Positions 5,893-5,912 of a stretch of 5,912 nucleotides of DNA are shown here, piece by piece. Under the pieces are notes generated by a model. It was not told where the DNA came from, made no database searches, and saw nothing but the letters and a program-made list of their open reading frames with translations. The DNA is from Flavobacterium sp. (GTDB taxonomy: Bacteria > Bacteroidota > Bacteroidia > Flavobacteriales > Flavobacteriaceae), in NCBI GenBank assembly GCA_019105125.1, contig JAHRWO010000332.1, positions 1-5,912 on the forward strand. The letters run 5' to 3'. A program made the position numbers and the translations under genes. How positions within the stretch are numbered: the stretch's first letter is position 1; each line of letters opens with the position of its first letter.

Positions 5893-5912
5893 GTGCAGTG
5901 GGTATTCGAGCG

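Larger units (their letters stand above)
5715..5912. other. Non-coding 3' flank with higher GC
   Basis: No supported gene is present. The first 86 bases are about 52% GC against roughly a third in the genes just upstream, and the + strand is rich in C and A. The stretch contains phased short repeats, a long imperfect hairpin and a second small stem-loop, listed separately. There is no hairpin followed by a T-run, so no classic intrinsic terminator on the + strand. The overall look recalls multicopy extragenic sequence of Bacteroidota genomes, but this is an impression that I could not test. Confidence 0.6.

Noticed and set aside
5840..5912. ATG-initiated frame open to the window end
   Set aside because: Only 24 codons are visible, with no ribosome-binding site and a translation that overlaps the stem-loop; it looks like repeat DNA read as protein.

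Overview
The window looks like a defence island from an AT-rich member of the Bacteroidota. The taxon is inferred from base composition, the style of the proteins, the lack of consistent Shine-Dalgarno sites, and the character of the 3' non-coding DNA; no phylogenetic marker gene is present. All seven supported genes lie on the + strand and are tightly packed.

Region 1 (1-2818) is the modification and specificity part of a type I restriction-modification system. It holds an hsdM-type N6-adenine methyltransferase and a two-TRD hsdS that overlap by 8 bp. No hsdR is visible. The first base of the window is the A of the hsdM ATG, so the true start and anything upstream cannot be seen. hsdS shows a compositional mosaic: AT-rich recognition domains and more GC-rich conserved helices.

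Region 2 (2853-5714) is the most interesting part: five genes with gaps or overlaps of +1, -4, -4 and -8 nt, so almost certainly one transcription and translation unit. They encode (a) a TIR-like protein of the ThsB/MTH538 type with an N-terminal membrane segment, (b) a canonical TIR-domain protein with a WELGY catalytic-glutamate motif, (c) a caspase-like protease with the His/Cys dyad (SGHG and DCCFSG) and a C-terminal extension, (d) a small stand-alone SLOG (Rossmannoid, nucleotide-binding) protein, and (e) a second, soluble ThsB/MTH538-type TIR-like protein, about 47% identical to (a) by hand alignment. Genes (b) and (c) match the layout of the TIR-caspase anti-phage system known as type IV Thoeris, in which a TIR enzyme makes a cyclic ADP-ribose isomer from NAD+ that switches on a caspase-like protease. 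The stand-alone SLOG protein and the pair of TIR-like paralogues bracketing the core are not part of the two-gene system as I know it. The locus may therefore be an expanded Thoeris with several sensors and a separate signal-binding protein; this is inference.

Region 3 (5715-5912) has no supported gene. It is clearly more GC-rich (about 52% over its first 86 bases). It contains an imperfect hairpin with 20-22 bp arms starting 11-12 nt after the last stop codon, a CCAACGC heptamer repeated three times at exactly 40-bp spacing, and a second small stem-loop. It looks like an extragenic repeat or module boundary rather than coding DNA.
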